Position numbers and translations under genes: made by a program. A stretch of DNA of 45,911 bases, taken from NCBI GenBank assembly GCA_002385415.1, contig DGDL01000088.1, positions 3,117-49,027 on the forward strand, written 5' to 3'. A model generated the notes under the pieces. It did not search any database and was not told the DNA's origin. It saw only the letters and a list, made by a program, of their open reading frames with translations. Source of the stretch: Clostridiales bacterium UBA3953. Its GTDB lineage: Bacteria; Bacillota; Clostridia; Oscillospirales; CAG-272. This document shows positions 25,095 through 33,061 of this stretch, piece after piece (position 1 is the first letter of the stretch; every line of letters starts with the position of its first letter).

Positions 25095-25281
25095 CAGCCA
25101 GACTAAATCTGCCTGTTTTTCGGAAAGACACGCTTTCGCAATTTTCGGAACGACGGCGCTTTATATTTTATACGATTTTTCGGGCAATGCCTGATTGATA
25201 TAGCCGGTTTTCGTGACCGGCGGCTTTACAAAAATTTTTCGGAAAGGTGTCCACGCTATTTATGGCGGGCCGGGTGCTGTT

Positions 25282-26793
25282 ATGGCAACAAAAAGATACG
25301 AGTTTCCGCGAGTGCCGGCGGCAGAGGTCGGCATAGCGCCGCACGCCGTTCTGGATTTGCTGCGCGACTGGCAGGAAAAAGGGCTTGAGCTTCACTCTTT
25401 TATGCTTCTTCGCCAAGGAAAAGTTGCCGCAGAGGGATACTGGCATCCCTATCGCGCCGGCGACGTGCACATGCTCAACTCGTTGAGCAAGAGTTTCACC
25501 TCGACGGCGATCCTTTTCGCCATCCAGGAGGGTATACTGTCGCCCGACGACGCAGTCGTTTCGTTTTTCCCCGAGCGTGCCGCAAATCTCAAAATATCGG
25601 AGAAGATGCGCCGGCTGACGCTGCGGCATCTTCTATCGATGTGCACCGGTCACGAGCCGTCGGCCGATTTTATTTTTGCGGAACATGACTGCGTCTCGGC
25701 TTTCCTTGAAAGCGAGATTCAGGGCGAGCCTGGCGGCCGGTTTTCGTACAATACCGGCGCGACATTTATGCTGTCGGCAGCGCTTCAGGCGAAAACGGGG
25801 CAGAACCTTGTCGATTTTCTGCGCCCGCGACTTTTCGAGCCGCTTGGCATGAGCGAGGATATTTGGTCGGATATGACGCCGGACGGGATTTGCTACGGCG
25901 GATTTGGGCTCAACGTCACCACCGACGACATCGCGCGGCTCGGGATGCTGTATCTGAACCGCGGTGAATTTGCCGGCAAGCGCATACTTGCGCCCGAGCT
26001 TATTGACGAGGCAACACGCCGCCATATTTCAAATCGCGCCGACGCCGAATATCCCACTCTCGACCACCCTGTGCTCGCCGATGACAGTGTGGACATCGAC
26101 CCAACGAGCGACTGGGGCATGGGCTATGGCTGGCAGTTTTGGCGCTGCATACCTGAGGGCATCTATCGCGGCGACGGCGCTTTCGGCCAGTTTTGCATTG
26201 TTATGCCGCGTCAGGACGCGGTGCTCGCGATAACCGCCGGCACCGATGACATGCAGGGCATTTTGCACTCGGTGTGGGACAGGCTGTTGCCCGGTATAGG
26301 CGGCACCCCATCGGACGAGGGACAAGCCGAACTTGATGTCGTGCTCTCCGGGCTGTCGCTGCCGCCGGCGGAGGGCTCGTGCCGGCTGCCCGCAGCTGCC
26401 GATATAGACGGCGCGCAGTATAATTTCGAGTTTCGCGGCACACCCTTTACCGCAAGATTCAAATTTGACGGGGATGTGCTTTGCATTGCCACCGAGGTTG
26501 CCGGCAGGACATACGAGGTTATGGCCGGCTATGGCAGGCACATACATAACAATCTTGGCTTTACACTCGATGAGAGAACATACAAACCGCCGTTTAGGTT
26601 TATGATCGCGCCGGATTTTGCCGCCTCGTGGGCATGGAACAAAACCGGTGCGCTGGTCGTCAAATTTATATTGACCAAATACGCGTACACCGAAACGGCA
26701 GTGATTAAATTCGACGGAAACAAAGCATCGGCAAGCTTCAAAATGAACCTTGCAGTCGAGCCGCCGATGCCGATTGAGGGTACACGCGCATGA
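25282..26793 (+). CDS. Serine hydrolase, class C beta-lactamase / penicillin-binding-protein-like fold
   Basis: 503 residues with no clear signal peptide. The nucleophile motif S-x-x-K is in SLSKSF, the second motif Y-x-N in FSYNTG, and GDGAFGQF stands at the position of the third motif (KTG/HxG). A C-terminal domain of about 150 residues follows. Such proteins are esterases, D-amino-acid peptidases or amidases; the substrate is not deducible. ATG 25282 starts just before the conserved domain; GTG 25213 would add 23 residues, and neither start has a strong ribosome-binding site. It overlaps the glycosyltransferase by ATGA. Confidence 0.88.
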   Translation: MATKRYEFPRVPAAEVGIAPHAVLDLLRDWQEKGLELHSFMLLRQGKVAAEGYWHPYRAGDVHMLNSLSKSFTSTAILFAIQEGILSPDDAVVSFFPERAANLKISEKMRRLTLRHLLSMCTGHEPSADFIFAEHDCVSAFLESEIQGEPGGRFSYNTGATFMLSAALQAKTGQNLVDFLRPRLFEPLGMSEDIWSDMTPDGICYGGFGLNVTTDDIARLGMLYLNRGEFAGKRILAPELIDEATRRHISNRADAEYPTLDHPVLADDSVDIDPTSDWGMGYGWQFWRCIPEGIYRGDGAFGQFCIVMPRQDAVLAITAGTDDMQGILHSVWDRLLPGIGGTPSDEGQAELDVVLSGLSLPPAEGSCRLPAAADIDGAQYNFEFRGTPFTARFKFDGDVLCIATEVAGRTYEVMAGYGRHIHNNLGFTLDERTYKPPFRFMIAPDFAASWAWNKTGALVVKFILTKYAYTETAVIKFDGNKASASFKMNLAVEPPMPIEGTRA

Positions 26794-28010
26794 GCAAAAA
26801 GATTAAACTGCTGTTTTTGGGCATCACCATGAACTGCGCGGGGACTGAAAAGGCGTTTTTAAGCCTGGTGCGCAACCTTGACTACAGCCGATTTGACGTT
26901 ACGCTGCTGCTCGCCGAGGCGGGCGGGCCGCTTTATGACCAGATTCCGAAAGAGATAAAGGTCATTGAGATGCCCGAATACGGCGAGATGTTCACGCTGA
27001 CCGGCGCGACGGCAAAGCGCGCTATCTGGAATTGCTATGTCAGGCGCAACCCGTTTGTACTTTTTGAGATTTTCCCCTATGCGGTGAAAAGTTTGCTGTC
27101 AAAAAAGAAACGGTCATTTACAGCCATGCGACTGTGGGTTCGCCTGATGAAAAAAATGCCGCCGGTGCCGGGCGAGTACGACGTTGCCGCGGCGTTTTGG
27201 GGCGACAAAACGATGTTTTATATGGTTGACAAGGTGCGGGCGCGCAAAAAAATAACGTGGCTGCACTTTGACTATTCGAACCCGCCGCGCGACGACAAAC
27301 TCTATCTTCCCTATTTTGAGAAGTGCGACAAAATTATAAACGTTTCAAAAGCGGTCGACGATGCACTCAAAGCCCGGCTGCCGCAAATCTCGAGCCGCTG
27401 CGAGGTGCTCGAAAACATCATTGACCCGAATCTGATTTGGGAACTTGCGCTGCGCGGAGAGTCGTTCCCCGACACTTGGTTCAAAGGCAAGCGCATATTG
27501 ACAATTGCGCGGATTTGCGAGCAGAAGGGCGTCGATTTCATCCCGCCCGTGCTTAAGCGGCTGACCGCCGACGGGCTGCCGCTGCGCTGGTATATCGTGG
27601 GCGGCGGCGACGAGGATGAGATAAACCGCCTCAAGGTACAGGCGGTGACACATGAGGTTGCCGACAAGCTGTTTTTGCTTGGCACCAAAACCAACCCGTA
27701 TCCGTATCTGCGCGACTGCGACATTTTCGTGCTTCCTTCGCGTTATGAAGGCAAGCCAATCACCGTCGAGGAAGCAAAAATCATGTATAAGCCCATACTC
27801 GTGTCGCGCTATCTTTCGGCCGAAGAACAGCTTGACGGAGGTCGCCTCGGCCACATAACCGACATCGGCGAAGAGGGCCTTTTCCGCGGTCTGAAAAAAC
27901 TGCTTGGCGACCCGGAGCTGTGCGATATTTACGCCGAGCGTCTGTCGAAGCTGCCGCGCGGTGTCAATATGAACTCGGTCAAGCGATTTGAAGAAATCTG
28001 CGCGGAGTGA
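26790..28010 (+). CDS. GT4-type glycosyltransferase
   Basis: 406 residues, a GT-B fold. N-terminal domain begins LLFLGITMNCAGTEKAF; the nucleotide-sugar half has RILTIARICEQKGVDF, YIVGGGDED, and the sugar-nucleotide motif PSRYEGKPITVEEAKIM (the E-x7-E pattern). Likely transfers a sugar to a cell-surface or lipid acceptor. Coupled by ATGA to the serine hydrolase and followed after 20 bases by walR, so it lies in an operon with a cell-wall regulator. Confidence 0.93.
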   Translation: MSKKIKLLFLGITMNCAGTEKAFLSLVRNLDYSRFDVTLLLAEAGGPLYDQIPKEIKVIEMPEYGEMFTLTGATAKRAIWNCYVRRNPFVLFEIFPYAVKSLLSKKKRSFTAMRLWVRLMKKMPPVPGEYDVAAAFWGDKTMFYMVDKVRARKKITWLHFDYSNPPRDDKLYLPYFEKCDKIINVSKAVDDALKARLPQISSRCEVLENIIDPNLIWELALRGESFPDTWFKGKRILTIARICEQKGVDFIPPVLKRLTADGLPLRWYIVGGGDEDEINRLKVQAVTHEVADKLFLLGTKTNPYPYLRDCDIFVLPSRYEGKPITVEEAKIMYKPILVSRYLSAEEQLDGGRLGHITDIGEEGLFRGLKKLLGDPELCDIYAERLSKLPRGVNMNSVKRFEEICAE

Positions 28011-28030
28011 CTTATAAGCGGAGGGATTTG

Positions 28031-28759
28031 ATGCAGGGACAAACCGAGCAGAAGCTTAAAGATAAAAAGAAAAAGATACTTATTGTCGAGGATGAGCGCA
28101 ACATAGCGCAACTGCTCGCCTATAACATGATGCAGGCTGGATACGATTACGACATAGCAGCCGACGGAGTCGAGGGTCTGCGCCTTGCGCTGACCGGCGA
28201 GTATGATCTTATCTTGCTGGACCTCATGCTGCCCAAAATGGACGGTTTCGAGGTCTGCCGTCGCGCTCGCGAGAAGATAAACACCCCCATCATTATAGTG
28301 ACGGCGCGCGAGGAAGAAGTTGAAAAGGTCATGGGTCTCGAAATCGGTGCCGACGACTATGTCACAAAGCCGTTTAAGCTCAAGGAGCTTATGGCACGCA
28401 TCAAGGCGAATATCCGCCGCGCATCGAATGAGTTTGTGCAAAAACCCGACCCCGAGGAAAACATAATAAAACTGCGCGGGCTTGTTATCGACTTGAGCAG
28501 ATACCATGTTACAAACAACGGCGTCGAGGTGTCGCTGACCAAAAAAGACTATGACCTGCTCGTTCACATGGCGAAACATCCCGGCCGCGTGTTCACACGG
28601 GAGGAGCTGCTCGAGCAGGTGTGGGGTTACGAGGGCTATTACGGCGACATCCGCACGGTTGACGTTGCAATACGCCGTCTGCGCGAAAAGCTTGAGGTTG
28701 ACCCGACCAAGCCCGAGTATCTTTTCACCAAGCGCGGCGTGGGGTATTATGTAAATTAA
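28031..28759 (+). CDS. walR: Response regulator WalR-like (OmpR/PhoB family)
   Basis: 242 residues. Receiver domain with acidic pocket E20-D21, phosphoacceptor D64 in LLDLMLPKMDG and K113 in VTKPF; then a winged-helix DNA-binding domain with LTKKDYDLLVHMAKHPGRVFTREELLEQVWGYEGYYGDIRTVDVAIRRLREK, close to the WalR/PhoP consensus. ATG 28031 is chosen over GTG 28007 because GGAGGG lies 7 bases upstream. It is not next to walK (19039-20865, opposite strand) but ends the serine hydrolase-glycosyltransferase operon. A strong terminator follows. Confidence 0.9.
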   Translation: MQGQTEQKLKDKKKKILIVEDERNIAQLLAYNMMQAGYDYDIAADGVEGLRLALTGEYDLILLDLMLPKMDGFEVCRRAREKINTPIIIVTAREEEVEKVMGLEIGADDYVTKPFKLKELMARIKANIRRASNEFVQKPDPEENIIKLRGLVIDLSRYHVTNNGVEVSLTKKDYDLLVHMAKHPGRVFTREELLEQVWGYEGYYGDIRTVDVAIRRLREKLEVDPTKPEYLFTKRGVGYYVN

Positions 28760-28796
28760 CATAGCATACTTCATGAACATACAGCATAAAACATCC

Positions 28797-28837
28797 ATCC
28801 AAACCGGGCGAAACAGCGCCCCCGGTTTGGATTTTTT
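28797..28837 (+). terminator. Intrinsic terminator of the walR operon
   Basis: ATCCAAACCGGG (28797-28808) / CCCGGTTTGGAT (28821-28832), 12-bp stem with a 12-base loop that can itself pair, then TTTTT. Confidence 0.95.
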
Positions 28838-29003
28838 GTTTTGCACAGCCGCGTGGGCAGAACATCTGCTGTATTTTTCGGCAAAGCATTATATCGGCGA
28901 TTATATTGCCAAGCGCCCGCTTAATGCGGTATTAAGGCGGAGTGTGCGGTGCGGGGGAAGGCTTTTGCGTGCCGCTCTTTGCTTGCACCAAAAGGCAGGA
29001 GTG

Positions 29004-29033
29004 TGGGGGAGCTTTTTCTAAAAAGCTCCCCCA
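29004..29033 (-). terminator. GGGGAGCTTT hairpin, copy 5
   Basis: TGGGGGAGCTTTTT (29004-29017) / AAAAAGCTCCCCCA (29020-29033), the longest stem of the family. It lies 13 bases after the stop of the minus-strand oxidoreductase gene. The rest of 28838-29003 shows nothing recognisable. Confidence 0.7.
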
Positions 29034-29046
29034 TTTTCATACGATT

Positions 29047-30105
29047 TTACTCGAGACCACGTTTCAGGCTTATATAGTCGCGCGCGATTTTCAGGTCTTC
29101 CACCGCCTCGTCGGCAGTGCAGGGCGCCGGCCGCTCGCCTTTGACCGCGGCAATGAAATTGACAGCCTGATTTTTCATCGCATGCACTTTCGGCATAACA
29201 GGCCGTGTAATCGTTGGCGGTTCTTTGCCATTGTCCCGCATCACCGTCACAACACCTGCCTCTTGCGACGCAAGCGGTGCCGGCAGGTCAACCTTTATGT
29301 ATCCGCGCTCGAACGCGACGAGATAGCTTTCCTGCCAATCGAGGGTCGTGTTGTACGGTGCCATCTCAAGCGTTCCACACACGCCGCTTTCGCTTTCCGC
29401 CACCAAGAGCACGCCGCTTTTGTCCGCATAGGTCACTTTATACGGTTCGCCGAAGAAAAAACGCATCGCGTTAACCTGATGTATATAGTAGTTGACAAAC
29501 GCATTATATTCCTGTCCGGTCTCTTCATCAAAATAGTCCGGCATACCTTCATGCTGCAGCGGCGGATATGGGTCGTCCGAGCCTAAAACGGCACTGCCTC
29601 CGCCGCCGACCCAGTCGCCCGGCGGCATAGTGATCCTTACAAATCTCATCCGGCCATATTCGCCCGAGGCTTTCCACTCGTCGACCAGCTTTTTCGCATA
29701 CTCCATCGCCGGGTCGGAGCGCTTGTGATAGCCCACCATATAAAGCACGCCGTTTTCTTTTGCGAGCGCCGCGAGCCGCTTGCCCGACTCGACCGACACC
29801 GCGATGGGCTTTTCGGTAAACAGCGGTTTTTTCGCGCGCAGTATGTCGGGTACGATGTTGATATGGTTGCTATAAGGCTGCGACGCTACAACAGCGTCAA
29901 GTTCGCACTCGGCAAGCAGCTCGGTGTGATCGCCGTAAATCTGGGGTATGCCGTATCTTTTTGCCACAGCTTCCGCCAGCTTTTTCCTCGGCTCGGCAAC
30001 GGCGACCACCTCGCACAGCTCCCCGAGCGTTGCGTAGTTTGACAGATGCGCGGCCTGACCCATGAATCCCACGCCGACAAATCCAACTCTTATCTTCCCT
30101 GACAT
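29047..30105 (-). CDS. Gfo/Idh/MocA family oxidoreductase
   Basis: 352 residues, cytoplasmic, NAD(P)-dependent. Rossmann loop VGFVGVGFMGQ; the EKP catalytic lysine motif (FTEKPIAV) is intact, followed by GYHKRSDP. The active-site region has YYIHQVNAM with the conserved histidine. Probably oxidises a sugar, inositol-like or sugar-acid compound; the substrate is unknown. ATG 30105 has AAGGAGG 8 bases upstream; that site overlaps the stop of the FG-GAP gene, so the two are one operon. Confidence 0.92.
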   Translation of the reverse strand: MSGKIRVGFVGVGFMGQAAHLSNYATLGELCEVVAVAEPRKKLAEAVAKRYGIPQIYGDHTELLAECELDAVVASQPYSNHINIVPDILRAKKPLFTEKPIAVSVESGKRLAALAKENGVLYMVGYHKRSDPAMEYAKKLVDEWKASGEYGRMRFVRITMPPGDWVGGGGSAVLGSDDPYPPLQHEGMPDYFDEETGQEYNAFVNYYIHQVNAMRFFFGEPYKVTYADKSGVLLVAESESGVCGTLEMAPYNTTLDWQESYLVAFERGYIKVDLPAPLASQEAGVVTVMRDNGKEPPTITRPVMPKVHAMKNQAVNFIAAVKGERPAPCTADEAVEDLKIARDYISLKRGLE

Positions 30106-30118
30106 TTGTTTTACCTCC

Positions 30119-31201
30119 TTACTCCTTTTCGCCCTCGAACAGGAAAAGCCCCTCTTTACCCGGAGCCACAATGTCAAGCACGCCGTCGCCGTTTATGTCT
30201 CCCACCCAGAAATAAATGCCGACGCCCGACGCCTCTCCGACCGGGCCGTAATCTATTACATGCTTCTCGAATGCTCCGCCGTTTATCTTGAAATAGTAAA
30301 TTCCGGGGTTGTCGTTGTCGCCCGGGTCGCTCCCGCAGTGTGCTCTGTAGCGTTTACCGGTCAAAAGCTCGATCTCGCCGTCGCCGTCAATGTCGACGAG
30401 CACCATGTCGTGATACTGCGCGACCGTGGTGTCGATCTCATGCCTTATAAAGCTACGCTTGCCGTCGGCGTCCACAACATGCTCGAACCACGCAAGACCG
30501 TAGCCGTGTGCGTTTCCGACGATAAGGTCGACCAGACCGTTGCCGTTGACGTCATGCGCCAATATAGGCACGCTGGCACTCCAGCCGATGTCGTAATCGG
30601 GATGGAACACCCACGGGCCTTCAAACAGGTTTTCAGGCTGTTCGAGCCAGCCGCCGGAAAGCAGTATGTCCACCCTGCCGTCTCCGTTTATGTCGCCAAA
30701 TCCCATGCCGTGACCGCTCGGCTGCTCGCCAATAACGTATTTTTCAAATTTGCCTGTGCCCCTGCCGTTTTCGTCGGTGACGAGCTTAAAGAAACACTGG
30801 GGCTGGCCCGGCGTGTTTGGGAATATTTCAGGCACGCCGCAACCATCGATGTCAAAATATCTGATTGTCTCGATGTTACCGCACCACGCGATGTCGTGCA
30901 CTTTCCACTCACCGTAGTCTCCCGGGTTTTCGCGCCAGCGCAAAGTCTCGCCCCACCATCCGCCGGTTATGATATCTATGTAACCGTCGCCGTTGACGTC
31001 CATTCCGAAGTTGGAGAAGTCGTCGTAGTACTCGCCCTCGGGCTGCACGTCGCAAATCTTATGTTTTTTCGTGAAATCGGGACCCTCGTACCAGTACTCG
31101 CCGCAGACAATGTCGAGATGCCCGTCGCGGTTCACGTCAAAAACCCATGCCGCCTCGTAGCCGACATCATCGATTTTTCTCTTCTTGAATTTTATCGCCA
31201 A
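30119..31201 (-). CDS. FG-GAP/VCBS-repeat beta-propeller protein, no signal peptide
   Basis: 360 residues built of about seven repeats with calcium-type loops D-x-N-x-D-G-x-x-D: FDVNRDGHLD, MDVNGDGYID, FDIDGCGVPE, GDINGDGRVD, HDVNGNGLVD, VDIDGDGEIE, GDINGDGVLD. This is the FG-GAP propeller seen in integrins and many secreted bacterial proteins. Secretion signals or anchors are absent. The start is TTG at 31201: GGGGGTG lies 6 bases upstream; an 18-residue longer reading would need a start without a ribosome-binding site. It is followed by the Gfo/Idh gene and faces the AraC gene. Function unknown. Confidence 0.85.
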   Translation of the reverse strand: MAIKFKKRKIDDVGYEAAWVFDVNRDGHLDIVCGEYWYEGPDFTKKHKICDVQPEGEYYDDFSNFGMDVNGDGYIDIITGGWWGETLRWRENPGDYGEWKVHDIAWCGNIETIRYFDIDGCGVPEIFPNTPGQPQCFFKLVTDENGRGTGKFEKYVIGEQPSGHGMGFGDINGDGRVDILLSGGWLEQPENLFEGPWVFHPDYDIGWSASVPILAHDVNGNGLVDLIVGNAHGYGLAWFEHVVDADGKRSFIRHEIDTTVAQYHDMVLVDIDGDGEIELLTGKRYRAHCGSDPGDNDNPGIYYFKINGGAFEKHVIDYGPVGEASGVGIYFWVGDINGDGVLDIVAPGKEGLFLFEGEKE

Positions 31202-31299
31202 TTTTTGCACCCCCTGTAATTTTTGCAGCCGCCGCTCAGTCCGCATGCGACACAAAGCGACGGTGTTTTTTGTTTTCGAGGTCGGACAACAGCCGGACC

Positions 31300-31327
31300 T
31301 TGATTTTGCAGTTATTTAAATTATAAT
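31300..31327 (+). promoter_or_regulatory. Probable promoter of the AraC gene
   Basis: TTGATT (31300-31305), 16-base spacer, TATAAT (31322-31327). A second TATAAT at 31362-31367, without a good -35, could give a shorter leader. The 202-base divergent region also serves the FG-GAP gene, whose own promoter is not obvious. Confidence 0.5.
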
Positions 31328-31403
31328 ATGGAGGGGCACGCAATTAAATGGACTTCTGTGATATAATGATGGACAAAACCGACATTTGGCGGAGGTGGGG
31401 CTT

Positions 31404-32165
31404 GTGAGAGGTCTTATTTCAATCGGCATTTTGCCCCGACCCGTATATGTTTTCGGCACTCACGCCCACGACAGTTGGGAGGTTGTGTACTATACTCACG
31501 GCAGCGGCACGCTGACGGTCGGCAGCGAGAAAATACCCTTTCGCCCGGGCACAATCGTTTGCCAGCCGCCCGGTGTCCCGCACAGCGAGCGGTCGGCCAA
31601 GGGATACTGCAACGTGCATTTCTGTCTGAAGGTGATGGGCGGCCCGGTAAATGAAGGCGCCCCATCGGTTTTTTCGGATAACGAGAGCAGCGACTTTTAC
31701 AAGGTGCTGATGCTGCTTTACAAAGAGTTCCACATGGCACCCGGCAACCGGAGCAGGCTTGTCGACAGCCTGCTGGACGTTTTGCACGAGTATATTCTGT
31801 CCTGGAGCAGCGGCAAAAGGAAGAATCCGTATGTCGAGCAATTTGAGGACGCTGTGATTTCTAACCTTGCCAACAATAATTTCAGGCTCGACGACGCGCT
31901 GGCGGCTATCCCCTTGTCCCGCGACCATTTCAGGCGGCTTTTCAAGGCCGAGACCGGCCGCACGCCGCTGGAGTATCTGACCGAGAAACGGATAAGCCAT
32001 GCCATGCAGCTGATGGAATCGGGGCTGGCAAGCTCGATTACTATAAAGGAGATTGCCACGCTCGCAGGGTTTGACGACCCGTACTATTTTTCGCGCGTGT
32101 TCCGCAAAGTGACCGGCAAAAGTCCGAGCGCGTGGATGAGGGCGAAAAAGTTGGGACTTGATTAG
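31404..32165 (+). CDS. AraC-family transcriptional regulator with N-terminal cupin
   Basis: 253 residues. N-terminal sugar-sensing cupin (HAHDSWEVVYYTHGSGTLTVG, IVCQPPGVPHSE), then two helix-turn-helix motifs (LDDALAAIPLSRDHFRRLFKAETG and ITIKEIATLAGFDDPYYFSRVFRKVTGKSPSAW). GTG 31404 is chosen because GGAGG lies 8 bases upstream; TTG 31386 is possible. Transcribed away from the FG-GAP/Gfo operon, its likely target, with the binding site probably in 31202-31403. Ligand unknown. Confidence 0.93.
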   Translation: MRGLISIGILPRPVYVFGTHAHDSWEVVYYTHGSGTLTVGSEKIPFRPGTIVCQPPGVPHSERSAKGYCNVHFCLKVMGGPVNEGAPSVFSDNESSDFYKVLMLLYKEFHMAPGNRSRLVDSLLDVLHEYILSWSSGKRKNPYVEQFEDAVISNLANNNFRLDDALAAIPLSRDHFRRLFKAETGRTPLEYLTEKRISHAMQLMESGLASSITIKEIATLAGFDDPYYFSRVFRKVTGKSPSAWMRAKKLGLD

Positions 32166-32214
32166 AAGGCGTTTATTAAAAACTTTAATTTTTATTTAAA
32201 TTACTCGGCAACGG

Positions 32215-32243
32215 TTGACCTTCACTTGCGGTTTGTTTATAAT
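32215..32243 (+). promoter_or_regulatory. Promoter of the lipoprotein gene
   Basis: TTGACC (32215-32220), 17-base spacer, TATAAT (32238-32243). Confidence 0.85.
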
Positions 32244-32296
32244 GTATGTGCAAATGCAGATATTTTGCAATAATTGTCTTTGTGAGGTGGTTTACC

Positions 32297-32953
32297 ATGA
32301 GCAAAAAAGGTTTAATCGCACTTATATGCTTGGCGGTTGTAATGTTTTCGATTGTGTCCTGTTCAAACGAGGCCAAAACTGACGAGACCGGCACCGACGC
32401 CGTGACCACTGTCGCTACGGACACGACCGCCGAAGCTACCGCAAAAGCCGAAGATACCACAGAAGCCGAGACCGAAGCGCCGAAGCCCAAAATTAAGTTT
32501 CAATATATCGACTTTTACGAGGAGAAGGACGACGGCGGCCATGACCCTCGCAGCATTTCCGACACTCCCGGCTCCTCTGTCGGAGCCAAGTTCACCGCCG
32601 AAGGAAACTGGATTGACATTTCAATGAACTGCCCAAGCTGGAGTGACAACATCGGAACCATGACATTTGCCGTCTATAACTGGGACACCGACTTTGAGAC
32701 CACCGTCGCCGCCGAACCTGTCTACACCACCGAGTTTGTTGACTACATAGACAACGACACTCTGATTGTCGAGTTTGAAGGCGACGGTCTGCCTCCCGGA
32801 ACCTACCTGTGGCTGCTCAAAGACGGCAAGGACGGGGTCGGTATCTGGAGCAAAAACAAGCCCGATGACCCCAATATTGAGGTATATTACAATGGACAGG
32901 TCGCGGATTTCGGTCCGGAAGCAATCGCGACCGTAAGACTGCCGAACGAATAA
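32297..32953 (+). CDS. Secreted lipoprotein of unknown function
   Basis: 218 residues. A signal peptide (SKKGLIALICLAVVMF) ends in a lipobox IVSC, giving an N-terminally acylated cysteine at residue 20. A Thr/Glu/Ala-rich linker follows (to about residue 58), then a beta-rich domain of about 150 residues with SDTPGSSVGAKFTAEGNWIDI and PPGTYLWLL, possibly a carbohydrate- or galactose-binding-like fold. Surface-exposed on the cytoplasmic membrane. GAGGTGG precedes ATG 32297. Own promoter upstream, terminator at 32966. Confidence 0.8.
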   Translation: MSKKGLIALICLAVVMFSIVSCSNEAKTDETGTDAVTTVATDTTAEATAKAEDTTEAETEAPKPKIKFQYIDFYEEKDDGGHDPRSISDTPGSSVGAKFTAEGNWIDISMNCPSWSDNIGTMTFAVYNWDTDFETTVAAEPVYTTEFVDYIDNDTLIVEFEGDGLPPGTYLWLLKDGKDGVGIWSKNKPDDPNIEVYYNGQVADFGPEAIATVRLPNE

Positions 32954-32965
32954 CATCTAAAAAAC

Positions 32966-33005
32966 ACCCGTTTGACGAGTTTGCGCTCATCAAGCGGGTA
33001 TTTTT
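32966..33005 (+). terminator. Terminator of the lipoprotein gene
   Basis: ACCCGTTTGACGAG (32966-32979) / CTCATCAAGCGGGT (32986-32999), one mismatch and one G-T pair, then ATTTTT. Confidence 0.85.
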
Positions 33006-33061
33006 CCGTGCAAAAAGCGGATTTGGCACAAATTGCGCGGCAACCGGGTGATGCGAGGTTC

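Noticed and set aside
28007..28030. GTG 28007 as walR start
   Set aside because: It overlaps the glycosyltransferase stop region and has no ribosome-binding site, while GGAGGG is well placed for ATG 28031.
31202..31255. Longer N-terminus of the FG-GAP protein
   Set aside because: The extra 18 residues have no family resemblance and no ribosome-binding site; TTG 31201 has GGGGGTG 6 bases upstream.
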